64,000 nt of DNA from Caprella mutica (lineage: Eukaryota > Arthropoda > Malacostraca > Amphipoda > Caprellidae): NCBI GenBank assembly GCA_947561585.1, contig CANNZV010002309.1, forward strand, positions 62,001 to 126,000, in the 5' to 3' direction. Positions 38,201-49,660 of this stretch are shown here, piece by piece. A program made the position numbers and the translations under genes. Every line of letters starts with the position of its first letter. Position 1 is the first letter of the stretch. The notes beneath the pieces are model-generated. The model did not search any database, was not told the origin of the DNA, and worked only from the letters and a program-made list of their open reading frames with translations.

Positions 38201-38326
38201 AATTTATTTATTTATGTGAGGTCACACGTATATTCATTCATTAATTATTGAATAATCTTCCGCGGACCTGTAGCAATTGACTTACGGGCCGGTACCGGTC
38301 CGCGGACCAGGAGTTGCCAACCGCTG
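35264..38326. mobile_element. hAT-like non-autonomous element carrying a 31-bp array
   Basis: Left end CAGTGGTCGGCAACCTTTTT; right end, reverse-complemented, CAGCGGTTGGCAACTCCTGG. Both continue into GGACCGGT/CCGGCCCG-rich sequence. The flanks TTTCGAGG (35256-35263) and TTTTGAGG (38327-38334) make an 8-bp target duplication with one mismatch. CAGNGGT ends and 8-bp duplications are characteristic of hAT transposons. No transposase frame exists. Outside the array the element is only about 700 bp, so it is a MITE-like derivative in which a minisatellite has expanded. Confidence 0.8.
35577..37936. repeat. 31-bp minisatellite inside the hAT-like element, about 76 copies
   Basis: Unit GTGTGGATTGTACAGGAGTG followed by AAATCATTGGG. 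Variants (GTTGTGG, GTGTAGA, GTATAGG and a rare GCACAGG) allow registers to be compared. The rare GCACAGG monomer and its neighbours recur exactly 899 bp apart (about 36631 and 37530). The last ~1.8 kb is therefore two tandem copies of a 29-monomer block. Confidence 0.97.
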
Positions 38327-38334
38327 TTTTGAGG

Positions 38335-39363
38335 GTCAACATAATACATATAAAAGTTAAATGCAAAACTACAAATACAGAACAATACAAAAATTTAGAA
38401 ACGTTTCTAATTTTTCATCAAACAATCAAAAAAAGTGAAAACATTAAATGTATAATTAGGTTTTGCGCAATTTACCGAATTGTGCAATCTCGAAAGAGCG
38501 CAATTCGGCAAATTGCGCTGAACATATGTATCTAATATACAGGAAACGAGTCATATTTAATAAGCTGAAATTATTGAAATAGAAAATAAGAACAGCTTAA
38601 TCAACATTAATAGATAGAAAAGAACTAATTCTTCTAATCCTGATAAACGTTCAAACAATGTTATAAAGATGAACTCTCTTTGACAGTTTATCTTTATAAC
38701 ATTAGAGAAATAAGATAAGGTATCTGTTATCTCTAGCCAGTAAATGAGGGCCATAAAAGACAGACATTTTGAGTCTAACATCGAAAACAGTTTATTATTT
38801 TTCTAGACTCTCTTCAGATAATCTACTGAAATATAAAACGTTAGAGTTATGTAAAATATTACGTGTATCACCTACAAGAATCATCTAGTTGTATTTTCTA
38901 TTATTTTGCCAAAGAAAACAATAGCATTTAATATTCTTCCCCTGATATAATTCTAATAAATTAAATGATGACTAAGCCAATTCTTCTCCCCCCCCCTATA
39001 TCCCTTCAATCTTTCCCCATAAATCCAAAGGGACTGGAAATTCTTATAGGGAAACCTTTTCATTCTCAATTAATTATGTTTTTTGCAGACCTTTGTCGTT
39101 GACATCTTTCTTGTTATTTTATATGAGCACTTAAATAAGATAGAACGGTTGAATTCATTTTATATGTTATAACAACACGGGGCCCTACAGAAATATATAA
39201 TACAAATATTAATAATGGTATCTTCTTATTTTAAATTATTTTCTTCATTTAGTATGATGTAAATATTATAAATTTTCATAACTTTGGATATAAATAAATA
39301 AATAAATTCTCATTTTGACTAATCTTACCCAAATTATTTTCAATTCCATCACGGCACTTTATG
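38335..39363. other. AT-rich non-coding DNA with a small hairpin
   Basis: 38464-38519 is a hairpin with 22-bp arms (TGCGCAATTTACCGAATTGT and its near-complement). No gene is supported. Confidence 0.45.
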
Positions 39364-39720
39364 CGATATTGTTACAACATTGCCCCAATATTGTAACAAC
39401 AACGCACCAATATTGTTACAACATTGCACCAATATTGTCACAACATTGCACAAATATTGTCACAACATTGCCCCAATATTGTTACAACATTGCACCAATA
39501 TTGTTACAACATTGTCACAATATAGTTACAACATTGCCCCGATATAGTTACAACATTGCCCCAATATTGTTACAATTAACATTACCCCAATATAATTACA
39601 ACATTGTTCCAATATAGTTATTACATTGTGCCCCTAAATTTACAACATTGCCCCATTATTGTTACAACATTGCCTCAATATAGTTACAACATTTCCCCAA
39701 TAATGTTACAAATTGCCCCA
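39364..39720. repeat. 22-bp degenerate minisatellite, about 16 copies
   Basis: Unit ATTGTTACAACATTGCCCCA plus AT, variable in sequence and spacing, with some copies rearranged. Contains the same CAATATTG core as the 31.2-kb array but a different period. Confidence 0.85.
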
Positions 39721-40389
39721 ATGTTGTGAAAAACATCTGGGCAATGTTACAGCCTACCTGGGACCAATAAATGTCTTTTTGTTTGGTCAAATTGTATCTT
39801 TATTTCTTCCCTTTATTTAACGTAATCCAATTAAAGTTTCTATTGAGACTCTGCAAGAATCTTCCTTTTTATTCATTTCTTCTATCGAGGAACAGAAGAA
39901 AATTTTGATTGCTTTTCTGCTTATAGTTTAATTGATCTAATTTGAAAGGCTTCTTGATGAATAGAAGATACCAAACGACTATTTTCATTGACATTTTTAA
40001 CGTAATATGATAGTATTATTTGAAGAAATTAAGTTAACTGATCGACCAAAATTGTAAATATTTATTTTGTAAATAATTATAGCAGAAAATACGGTGAGAG
40101 ATTATTTCTGTAAAGAAAAGAGCATAAAATGACGGTATCTTTATTGGATTTGGATAATTTTGTGCAGGTGAAATTGCAGTCGAATCCACCACAGGCCATC
40201 CTTCTTCTTTCTCTCTGACCCGAATTGGAAAGACGAAAAGAGTTTTTTGTCAGATAAAGGGATCCAATTCCTCTTAGGCCTCCAAATGACTATTCACTTT
40301 AAATTGCCTGTATTTCTAAAGGGGAAAAAGGATGGAAAACTCTATGACAAAGAAAAGAAATGATTGATATTGAGGAAAGAAACTGGCCA
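39721..40389. other. Non-coding DNA
   Basis: Nothing recognisable. Confidence 0.35.
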
Positions 40390-40527
40390 GGTTACGAATT
40401 ATACGACGGTTCCTAATTTCAAGTCAAGTTATAATTTTTATTTTATTTAAAGCATTTTTTAAATTATCATATAACTCTCATTATATGATCGAAAATGTTG
40501 AACCGTCTGTTAACTCGGGACGTACCC
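40390..40527. mobile_element. Hairpin MITE copy 4
   Basis: Left GGTTACGAATTATACGACGG; right ends GAACCGTCTGTTAACTCGGG then ACGTACCC. The inner right arm TATATGATCGAAAATGTTG matches copy 1. More diverged than copies 2 and 3. Confidence 0.6.
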
Positions 40528-40693
40528 AATAAGTCTACATCATCTTTAGAAAGGAGGAAGAATTCGATTATCTCAGGTAATTAATATAATGGAGACTCCG
40601 CGTGTTTTTCTTGCTTTGAGTAATGATACGAAACCATCAATTTGTGGGAGAAGATTATTCTGTCCATCAATAACTAACCTGCTGAGAGTAGAG

Positions 40694-40952
40694 ATTGAAG
40701 AGAGGATTGAAGGGAGGATTGAAGGGAGGATTGAAGGGATTGAAGGGAGGATTGAAGGGAGAATTGAAGGGAGAATTGAAGGGAGGATTGAAGGGAGAAT
40801 TGAAGGGAGGATTGAAGGGAGAATTGAAGGGAGGATTGAAGGGAAGATTGAAGAGAGGATTGAAGGGAGGATTGAAGGGAGAATTGAAGGGAGAATTGAA
40901 GGGAGAATTGATGGGAGAATTGAAGGGAGGATTGAAAAAAGAATTGAAAATA
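40694..40952. repeat. 12-bp minisatellite ATTGAAGGGAGR, about 21 copies
   Basis: GA-rich repeat with ATTGAAGGGAGG and ATTGAAGGGAGA units. The resulting IEGR/LKGE frames (139 and 90 codons) are repeat artefacts: they have no conserved sequence outside the array. Confidence 0.95.
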
Positions 40953-42565
40953 AAACTGGACAATTAGAGGAAGATTGTCATATAATGAATAAAGTTATCA
41001 TAAAATGAATGGTTAATATTTTAATTTGAAGATAATGAAATAGTACTTCAGTAAGAGCCATCTTAATGTACCACATATGTATTACTATTGTAGTAGCAGT
41101 AAAATCCTTTTTACTTTATTCAACAGCAGAACACTCCATGTTACAACTGTAAAATGTTCGAAACAGATTTTTCCTTCGAAAACACGAGCTGATATTCAAT
41201 CTTTATGTTTTCATCAAATAGTGAGAGCAGTTCTTGGCAACAGAAATGGAAGCATTGAAATTGTATGAGGAGCTTTTACACAGTGTTGATGTATTAAAGA
41301 AATATCAATAAAAATGGGCAGTCCTAAAACAGCAATACAGTAAATTTGAAAACCCCCTAAATTGAAGTTAACCCAAACACGGCAAGTTAAATAAACTACA
41401 TGTAAACAACTTTGTGATTACTAAGCTAAAATTCTTTGTTTAATTACGTCATATAAATTATAAAGCACCCACGTGATTCTTATTTTTTATTCAGTTATTA
41501 ATAGTAATTCATACAGAAGGTGTGTTGACTTTATTAATGTTTATTCATTTTGCTGCATTTAGAATATAAAATTGTTAGTAATGAATAGCATAACAAATAG
41601 ATATGTTTATATCTTCCAAATATACCTCTGGCTTCAACGATTGTGTCACTTGCATGACGAATTTTTTTTCAGTTAAAAACATTGATACATATTAATATTT
41701 AATATATACAGTTAGATATATGAAATTAGCAAAATGATACGGAATTAGTGGAATACAAATTTATATAGCAATAGTAATATCAAATTTATATAAGAAATTT
41801 GTTTTTTATGCTTAAGATATAATGATGAGAACTACAAAGTGCTGCAGGATCATCTTTTTAATTACATTAACACGTCGACTACACAGTGGTACAAATGTGG
41901 TACACAGTCAATATTTTGAACACAAATTAAATTACGACAATATGTACCACTGTTGAAGGACTGTTTTTTATCATACAGACGATACTATTAGGTACACACA
42001 GAGAGATACTCAGCTCATCTTGCTAACATATGACATGTCATACAGAAGCAATAACAAAAACTTGTAATTTATTGGAATTTTAGCCAACATGTTTAATTTG
42101 ATTTTCGACAAATTCGTCATTCGATAAATTTGTGCTACGGCTATTCTTTATTTTTGAAAATTCGTTTTCGGCAAATTTGGGATTCGACAAACACTATTCG
42201 GAGAATCCAGTTCGGCGAATTAGTTTTCGGCCAATTCCTTTTCGGATAATCAGCCAATACCCGGAGAAGGGTTCAACAGACCAAATGATGCTAACAAAAA
42301 GAATGTACCTTGACTAATTTTAATTTGGGTTCTTTTTTTGACGACACCCTGTATAGTCTATAGACGGTAATATGTATAGAATGCGATTAATTCATTTTCA
42401 AATTGTCTTCAGAAAAAAAAGTTGAGTAAAATTTAAAATTAGTGAATTTTTTAAAATTAAATAACAAAAGAGGTAAAATTTGAGACAAAGTTGAAAGTTT
42501 AGAATCCTACAATTTGGTGGTAGCTTTTCTTGTATTTTGTGGAGGGGGGGGAGGGGGTATAAATT
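40953..42565. other. AT-rich non-coding DNA
   Basis: At 42100-42240 lies an unpaired patch of TTCGGCAAATTTG, TTCGGCGAATTAG and TTCGGCCAATTCC motifs, like one arm of the tandem-repeat-TIR elements. At about 42338 ACACCCTGTATAG resembles a Tc1/mariner end without a partner. Confidence 0.4.
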
Positions 42566-42805
42566 AAAAAAAAAATCAATTGTAACTTTCATTTTGTGAG
42601 AAGTGTTTCCAATCTAACTTTTTGTGACTCCATTCGATTAAATTGGAGAGTGTGTGACAAGGTTTGAAAACTGGCAAAACTTTCAACTGAACGAGAGTAG
42701 AATTAGAGGAGAATGTTATACTTTGTAACCTTAAATTCCTGGCGATATCAACCATTAATAAAAGTTTCCGTTTGTAAGATTCAAATGGAAAAAATAAGAA
42801 TTTCG
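42566..42805 (+). repeat. About 240-bp dispersed repeat, copy 1
   Basis: Almost identical in reverse complement to 59648-59882, over more than 180 bp containing AAATTGGAGAGTGTGTGACA and AACTGAACGAGAGTAGAATT. No coding content recognised. Confidence 0.85.
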
Positions 42806-43626
42806 AAAACATATTTACCATTGATTGATTATATTAATATCTAAATACTTTTTTGTGCTGTTTAAAATCACGAAGTTTACATAATTAATATAATCATCAG
42901 TTGACATCAAGTACTAAAATAAATAAGATCTGATGGCAGTAAATGATGAAAATTCGCCTTAATATGTTCTTAGAGTTTCAGTTTCCCTGAGATGAAACAG
43001 ACGTTGGTATCTCGTTACTGTGAATCCTTCATATTCTCTAGCAAGCATGTTGTCAGATATCAATGTTGGTTGTGGATGAATGGCAAGGATTAGATTAAAT
43101 AGAAGTTAAAATTTAACAGGTAGAGCAGATAATTGTAAACGAACAAGAATTTACTTCATTATTCATAAACACTATGACGGAAATTAAAAGAAATCGTAAT
43201 AAGAATAATGTGATATGCGAAAAAAAACTAGAAATCTGGTTTCGATATTTATTATTTAACGTTTTTAAGAAATCAATATAAAAGTAGAGCATATAATTGT
43301 TTTCATTCATGTATTATATAGAATTGGTGATGTGAATCAAGCAAAATGAATATAATGATATATTCTTTTCTATAAATATTCATTATTTTCTGTTAATTAT
43401 CAACACTATCAACTTTTCAACATTAGTATTACTTCTGTTTATATATACATAGGGTACTTCTCTAACTATTCAACATTTTTATGAGCGCATGAATCAAATA
43501 TAAAAAATACTTTAAATTATTGAAGTGATGTTTTAAATATACGATCCATGGAATAGAAAGAATGATCCATAGATTAGACAAGAAAGATCCTTGGTCTATG
43601 GATTGAGAATAAAGATCCATGGTTTA
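42806..43626. other. 3' flank of the small K/P-rich gene
   Basis: No gene. The last 70 bases (downstream of the minus-strand stop) contain repeated GATCCATAG / GATCCATGG motifs; a GATCCATAG also lies downstream of the paralogue's stop (about 62382). Confidence 0.4.
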
Positions 43627-46600
43627 TCACTTCTTCTTTCCAGGAGTTGTCTTAACAATGACCGTTTTCTCAACGACTCTACCACTAGGATAAGTTGTTG
43701 TTTCAGTAGTTTTTTTCACTTTCACGGGATCGGGTTTCGCTTTCACGGGAGCGGGTTTTGCTTTCACGGGAGCAGGTTTCGCTTTCACGGGAGCAGGTTT
43801 CGCTTTCACGGGAGCAGGTTTCGCTTTCGCGGGAGCGGGTTTCGCTTTCGGCTTGGGGGACGCCTTTTCTTTACCACAATCTGAAACAGACGGAATTAAG
43901 TTAATAAAATGGTTAATAAACTTCTTAAAGACTGAGAAAACTTCTTCATAGGAAATAATATTTTTGAATATAGTTGTACATAACAGAAATACGGACTAAC
44001 ACGTCTTTGGCAATCTAGGAACAATTACACTTGTTTTAATGCCTTACACTTATTTTATTGCAGTGTGCTTAAAAAGATGTGGCATGCAGAGAGACCTTTA
44101 CAGATGCGATATGGCTATACTGAGGAACCCTATTGGCATCATATCTTTGAGTCAGTGCCCGGACAGCTCACCGCTGGATAATTCACACCCGTACAATTCG
44201 CTGCCGGACAATTCACCTTGCGACTCGAACTGTTGTAATATGAATTGAATATGTATTCCTTTTTTCCTATTAACTATGCTAATCATTTTTCTAACTCTAA
44301 TAGCCGTTTTTGAAGATAGCTCTAGGGTTATCGTTTGCTCGTGTCAACCCACATCGCTCAGTCATCCCGGTCCACCCAGCGCCATCCCAGCCTATCCCCA
44401 CACTCTGCCAGCATAGCCGCTGCAGCAACCGGGTCTCGTCATTAATATATAGGTCCTAGTTTTGTCTGTACGTGTCCTGGTGCTGTCGGTTTGATAAATA
44501 ACATAAGTCAATTGGGAGGTTTTTGCGTCGATATGGTGATATTAAGTGTGTAGAATAGGGTGGGCCAAAAAAACAACATTTTGGAAATTACTTATGGAAT
44601 AGTGATATAAAGTTGATATGACAAGTAAAGGTACGTGTACTGAAATTTGAGTGAATTCTGACATGATTAACAGTTGCCCCCAAGCGATTCAATTATCAGA
44701 AAAGTAACATTTTTGGTGATTTTTACTACATTTTGGCAAAAAAACTCACAAACTCTAAGTTTTTATCATTTAGAATAGGAAGATAGCTTGAGAAGAGCAA
44801 ATTTTTATGTTTGTGCCGGAAAATCAGACCGGGGCGACGATGTTTACAGTTGTCCCCATCCCTCCAAATTGTTCGAATTTAGGCACCGCTGGAGACTGTA
44901 GTCAGTGTAGTGCTCCACACTTATGGAGGTCTGGTGCTCAATGAAGAACATAATAAGGAAATTTACATACATACTTATTGATTAATAAACCAACATTACA
45001 ATATTTGGGACACTTAGTGACTCAAAAAAGTTGACAAAGCGAATTGCATGGGTTATTATCCAATAGTTGAAATCCAAGTAAATTCGAAATTTTTGCAATA
45101 CGAAAATATTGATAAATGATTTTATAAAATGAAATAAATACAATTCACAAAATTATTTTGATAATTAGATTACTTCTATCTTATCACAATAGCAGCATGA
45201 TTGCTCTAGAAGCCAAATTTTAAGAGAAATATTGTAATACTAATATATTTTACAAAAAAAGTGCTCGGGGCAACTCAAAAGTTTCAAATATTAATCTGCA
45301 ATTTTGCAACTTGTGTTTTTTCATAACGTGCCAACTAATTTTATCTATTCCACAGAAAAAAACAAAATCGAATATGACAAAATTAATGGGAAAATATCAT
45401 TTTGTACAAAATTTCAATTGTTTTGGAGCAACTCAAAAATATCCATAAATGGCCTGGAAATTAGCATGCAATATTCTTTTATATCGTATCAACTTATTAT
45501 AACTATTCCATATGAAGATTGAAGATTCTGAAGTTTGTCCGAAACCCCTATTTTTTGGCCCACCCGCATACCCTAGCAGAAATTTGTTAGTCCGTAGTTG
45601 GGAAATTCTTCGTCGAGTCAATTTGTCTAGTGTGTCTTCAGTTTGATCGTTGTCTGGGGCATTGAGTATTTTATTGTCTGGTTATTTTCGGTAAATCTCC
45701 CTCTACTGCAGCCTTATGACTGGTCTTTAGTCGGGTCTGTATGGAGTCTGTGCTCTGTGGGGCCTGTGGGCCCGGTGCTGTCGTGCTATTATTTTTGTTG
45801 TTGAATATCTTCTGTTTCATGTAGCGTGGGTGGGTAAGTTGGTTAGTCAGTTTGTGCAGTGGGTGGTCAGTCTACTTCGCTCTCATCACTCTTTACTTTT
45901 CCTAAAGTCAGTCGCAGTCAGTAAGTTGATAGTTTTTTTATACCTTTGTCAGTCGTTGTCTTTGTGTGTTCATTGAATGTCAGTTTAGGTTCTAGTGTCA
46001 GTAAAAGTATATAAGGATTTAGGATTGTGTCGTCAATCTTTAGGGAAAGGGTCTTGCTGTATTCTGCAGAGTCAGCAGCTGTGAATAGTGTTTTATGATT
46101 TTGTCAGCGTATAACATAAGGTAGCTGTCTATATTCCATTGTACAATCTGTCGCAGGTAAAGTTGTAGTCCTCGTTTTGCAGTTTTGTAGTCGAGATGTG
46201 ATGAGTAAAGTGTGCTATTTGAATAATTGTTTCGTGAATGAGTGAATATTTGTGTAGATGGTGAAGGCCTTGCGAACTTTAACGTAGTTGGTTATGTATT
46301 TCATGAAGATGGGTGGAATAGCAATATTGTGTAGTTTGTGTATGAGTGATTGAATGTTTACTGTCTCAAATGCTTTGCTCATGTCTAGTGATTTTGCAAT
46401 TGTTCTGTGATGATAGTTTTTGGTTGACCCATTGTTGTCTATAGTCGGTAGGTTGCTCGTAATGTAAGGGAGTATAATTTTGATGGGTTTTATGTTTGTG
46501 TCGTCAGGTCCGGTTGAGTTTCTGTTTTTACTCGGATTCGGTGCTGCGATTTTTTGGTCTTAGGTGATATTTAGGTCTGTTGTTTGTAGTTTTGCCGTCT

Positions 46601-47420
46601 TATTGTTTATTCGTCCGTTTCTTGGTTTAGTCATGCGTCTGATTATGTTGGTGAATTGTTCAATAAATTGGCATGCTATCTTATTGAGAAATAATGCTTT
46701 ATGATGTTAATGCTGTTAGGTCCTCGGTTCTGACGGTTATGGGCCCAGTATCGCAAAGATGCTCCTTCTATAGGTTCATAATTATCATTATTCCAACATT
46801 CACTACCTTAGGTATATTATGGTTTGTTACCATATAGTTAGGATTGTTTGTTACGTCAACCCTCTATTTATGTGGCTATCACAATGAGATGGCGATTTTA
46901 TTAATAAAATGAGTAATTTGACTCTAACTTGATTTTATTAAACTAAACTTACTTTGGATTTTGATGGTGATATCTGTCTCTGAAACAAAAAGAAATAAAT
47001 GAATAAATAACTGGATTGGAAACAGTCTCGACTGGATACGGGAGATTTGGATATAATTTAGCTATTTAACACTAATCTATAAATGTGGTTGAAATAATTA
47101 CTAAAATAATAGTTATAATGATAGTGACTCTTTTCTTTGATAGTACATCATCACAGTGACTCTTTTCTCTGATAGTACATCATCACAGTGACTCTTTTCT
47201 CTGATAGTACATCATCACAGTGACTCTTTTCTCTTATAGTACATCATCACAGTGACTCTTTTCTCTGATAGTACATCATCACAGTGACTCTTTTCTCTGA
47301 TAGTACATCATCACAATGACTCTTTCTACTTACTTGAATCCGAAGGCATTTTTATTGTTGCAGAATTGACACAATTGCACTGATTAGAAGACAGATGAGG
47401 TAGGAACTGTAGACGTGGAC
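43627..47420 (-). CDS. Small lysine/proline-repeat protein, three coding exons, function unknown
   Basis: Read on the minus strand. Exon 1 is 47420-47334: about 71 nt of 5' UTR, ATG at 47349, coding MPSDS plus one base. Exon 2 is a 27-nt micro-exon, 46979-46953 (TDITIKIQ in the middle). Exon 3 is 43880-43627, ending in TGA. Each acceptor is TTTCAG or TTTTCAG, both donors are GTAAGT, and both introns are phase 1, so the reading frame joins without adjustment into 97 residues. There is no signal peptide. The middle is six KAKPAPV-type units (one PAPA, four PAPV, one PDPV), strongly basic. The tail has TTETTTYPSGRVVEKTVIV and a final PGKKK. A non-coding exon must lie further upstream, because 47420 is preceded by an acceptor. 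The protein is not recognised; the basic PAK-like repeat could bind nucleic acid or another polyanion, which is a guess. The intron between exons 2 and 3 hosts a LINE relic and a DNA element; the other intron holds a 32-bp minisatellite. Confidence 0.75.
44558..45565. mobile_element. Unclassified DNA element with GGGTGGGCCAAAAAA ends
   Basis: About 1.0 kb bounded by inverted GGGTGGGCCAAAAAA at both ends, within the second intron of the small K/P-rich gene. Flanks GAATA and GCATA could be a 5-bp target duplication with one mismatch. The inside is AT-rich with scattered TTGCCCC / GGGGCAACTC motifs and no open frame. The superfamily is not identified. Confidence 0.55.
45700..46690 (-). pseudogene. 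Decayed LINE reverse transcriptase
   Basis: On the minus strand several separated frames encode pieces of a non-LTR reverse transcriptase. STGPDDTNIKPIKII lies near 46515-46465 and LDMSKAFETVNIQSLIHKL, the ...D.SKAFD.V block, near 46395-46335. LMLYADKII, a damaged YADD box, lies near 46120-46095, and LEPKLTFNEHTKTT from the post-catalytic region lies near 46000-45960. Stops and frameshifts are frequent and the second Asp of the active site is Lys. The order on the minus strand is correct for a LINE. The clade is not assigned. It lies in the intron of the small K/P-rich gene, in the same orientation. Confidence 0.75.
47124..47322. repeat. 32-bp minisatellite, about 6 copies, intronic
   Basis: Unit GTGACTCTTTTCTCTGATAG followed by TACATCATCACA. 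It lies in the first visible intron of the small K/P-rich gene. The same monomer fills 63062-64000 in the paralogue's intron, after the same flanking sequence. Confidence 0.95.
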
Positions 47421-47422
47421 CT

Positions 47423-48496
47423 GAAAAAAGTAAAGTTATTATGAAAGTAACAGCATAAAAATAATAGCATAAAAATCACAGTTTCCATAATTTTATTACA
47501 GATAAGAAATAAAAGGAAAGAAGGACCAGTAGATGACCACAACGAAGACAAACAAGATGAATTCGATCATCCATTGGCACTGAATTTTCCACTGGAAAAA
47601 CGAATGGTAGCACTTCTTAGAGACCGAATGGAGAATGGGGAGCGTAAAATTAGAGCGGAATACAAAGTTCCGGTGAATCCATAGATTTTCTGACCGTTCT
47701 GAAGGGAAAGAGGCACACAGAACCCCAAAAATAGGAGGATGGAAAAATGCGAATTTGTCTCTTATAATATGCAGCCAAGGCTTGAAAATGTTGGAGAAAG
47801 GTGAGATAGGCATTAGTTAAGTATTTAAAAAGTGGGGGCCATCTCATCCCCTTCATTTATGGGGACAATAAGGGTTCGTTCTAACGGTGGGTGAGATAGT
47901 CGTCCGCATGCATCCAGTGGCGATGCGTAGTGAAGAGATCTATGTCCGCTGCAATACCGCCATGTGGACAGCGCCAGATTTGGGCGACTTTCAGAGGCCA
48001 AATATAATTGAAGACAGAGCCAATGGACTTTGGTACCTGGACATAGTTCGGGCTGTGACTTCTGGAAGTCATATCCAGGAAGATGGTGGATTATTTGGCT
48101 GTGGTTTTGAACCATAGGTGTGTACTGTGTAATCTTTGAATGGTAAAGAGAGGGTCCAGGTTTTTTTCTGTTGTAGGTATAATTAAGGTGATGGAAATTT
48201 TTTGGGACAGAGAGACCTATCAGCAGGTTAAGGTACTGTTACATTTGTGAATGTAGTAAATATGTCACAATATGAAAGAGTGCCGACAGAATCGGATTGG
48301 GAAGAAGGGACTTGGAGAGATAGAGATTGAAGAGGAATGGGGAAAGGACGTCCTATTTAGCTAGAAGTTGTCCGGTTAGTTAGTGCTTAAAAATGATAGT
48401 AGTGTAGGGAACGGAAATAAAGAAGGCAAAGAGACATAAATTGTAATCTTGACAAGAAACAACATCTTCAAGAACTTCGACGCAGTGTATATGAAG
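47423..48496. other. Upstream region of the small K/P-rich gene, no recognised gene
   Basis: Less AT-rich than its surroundings between 47500 and 48120. Open frames of 63-105 codons occur on both strands, but none has a recognisable domain and they overlap in conflicting frames. It may hold an upstream non-coding exon or promoter of the gene, but none could be identified. Confidence 0.35.
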
Positions 48497-49660
48497 GAAG
48501 GGTGCTGGTTTGTCAGTCTTCAGGATAGCAATTACAGAATATCTCTTCTATAAAGAAGGAAGAACAATAATGTCGCATTCAATGATGGGCTAAAGTGGCC
48601 ACACAAGGCCCTGATAGAGGTAAAGTGAACCAAGATATGCTACTGCTCCTGTGGTGTAGAATCATGGAATATTCTTTCATCAAGACATTATTCTTCATAT
48701 GGTTATACATGCCTATAGAGAAACATTGCTATACAGGGTGTCCCTTATATTGTACCTATTGTTCCATATTTTAAATTTAAATAACCTCCTGAATATCTGT
48801 TCGATTTGAATTCGGTTGGTTTTAAGACAGTCTGAAGTCTTCAGAATTTTTTATTTAGGTTTATATTCATCCAAAAAAATAATATCTATAATAAATATAT
48901 TTTTATAATAACCCAATAAAAGTATTCCTTATAAAAGATCTTTTTTAAATTGAGACAGCTCTCTCTCCTTCAAACTACAGAAAACTTCTTCATTCACTTA
49001 CCGCTATGGAAAAGTGAAATATGAACCAATGGCCGAAGATATTTTATGCTCTGGGTCAGTCCTTCGTCAAAGTCTCGATGTTTCAAAACCTGCAAATGGA
49101 CCGACTTCATTAAAATTGAATTAATTGATACTTATTCGTCTTAGGAAATTATTTGTGTATCTATTATTTGTGATCCTAGGAATGGTGATAGGTTAAAGTT
49201 ATAAAAATAAAGACTTTTAATAGTTTATTGAATAAATAAAGGGTCGGTCGGATTTTCTCAAATTTCTCAAAACAATACAACGTATTATTATAGTCAGAAA
49301 GATTAAATATTTTATCAAATAATTAATTTTTGGTCTACTATCTTTTTTAAATGGACTTATATAGTTATATCAAAGAAACTATTGCCGATATTAATCTAAA
49401 TTATCTGAATTCAAATATCACAACTCAAGTTACAATTTTTTGGTCCTGGGAAGGTTATGCGGTACACAACTGTACACTCTACATACCTACATTCATTAAC
49501 AAATATGAATATACAATTATACATATTGCAGGCTGTCAGACACACATACAAACATACATACATGTCCTTTCTTGTTCGTATGCATACATATGTGAGTATG
49601 TATATTTATATACTAATATACTATAATATATATACCATCACGCATTCAAAATGTTGTATT

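Noticed and set aside
39364..39720. Telomeric or centromeric repeat
   Set aside because: The unit is unlike the insect telomere repeat TTAGG and is degenerate; no such telomeric run was seen anywhere in the window.
40589..41008. IEGR-repeat open frame of 139 codons
   Set aside because: 12-bp minisatellite in frame; other frames and the minus strand are open too and no unique domain is present.
47496..48117. Possible genes of 63-105 codons on both strands in a less AT-rich patch
   Set aside because: Conflicting overlapping frames, no recognisable domain, no clear splice sites; left as unassigned.
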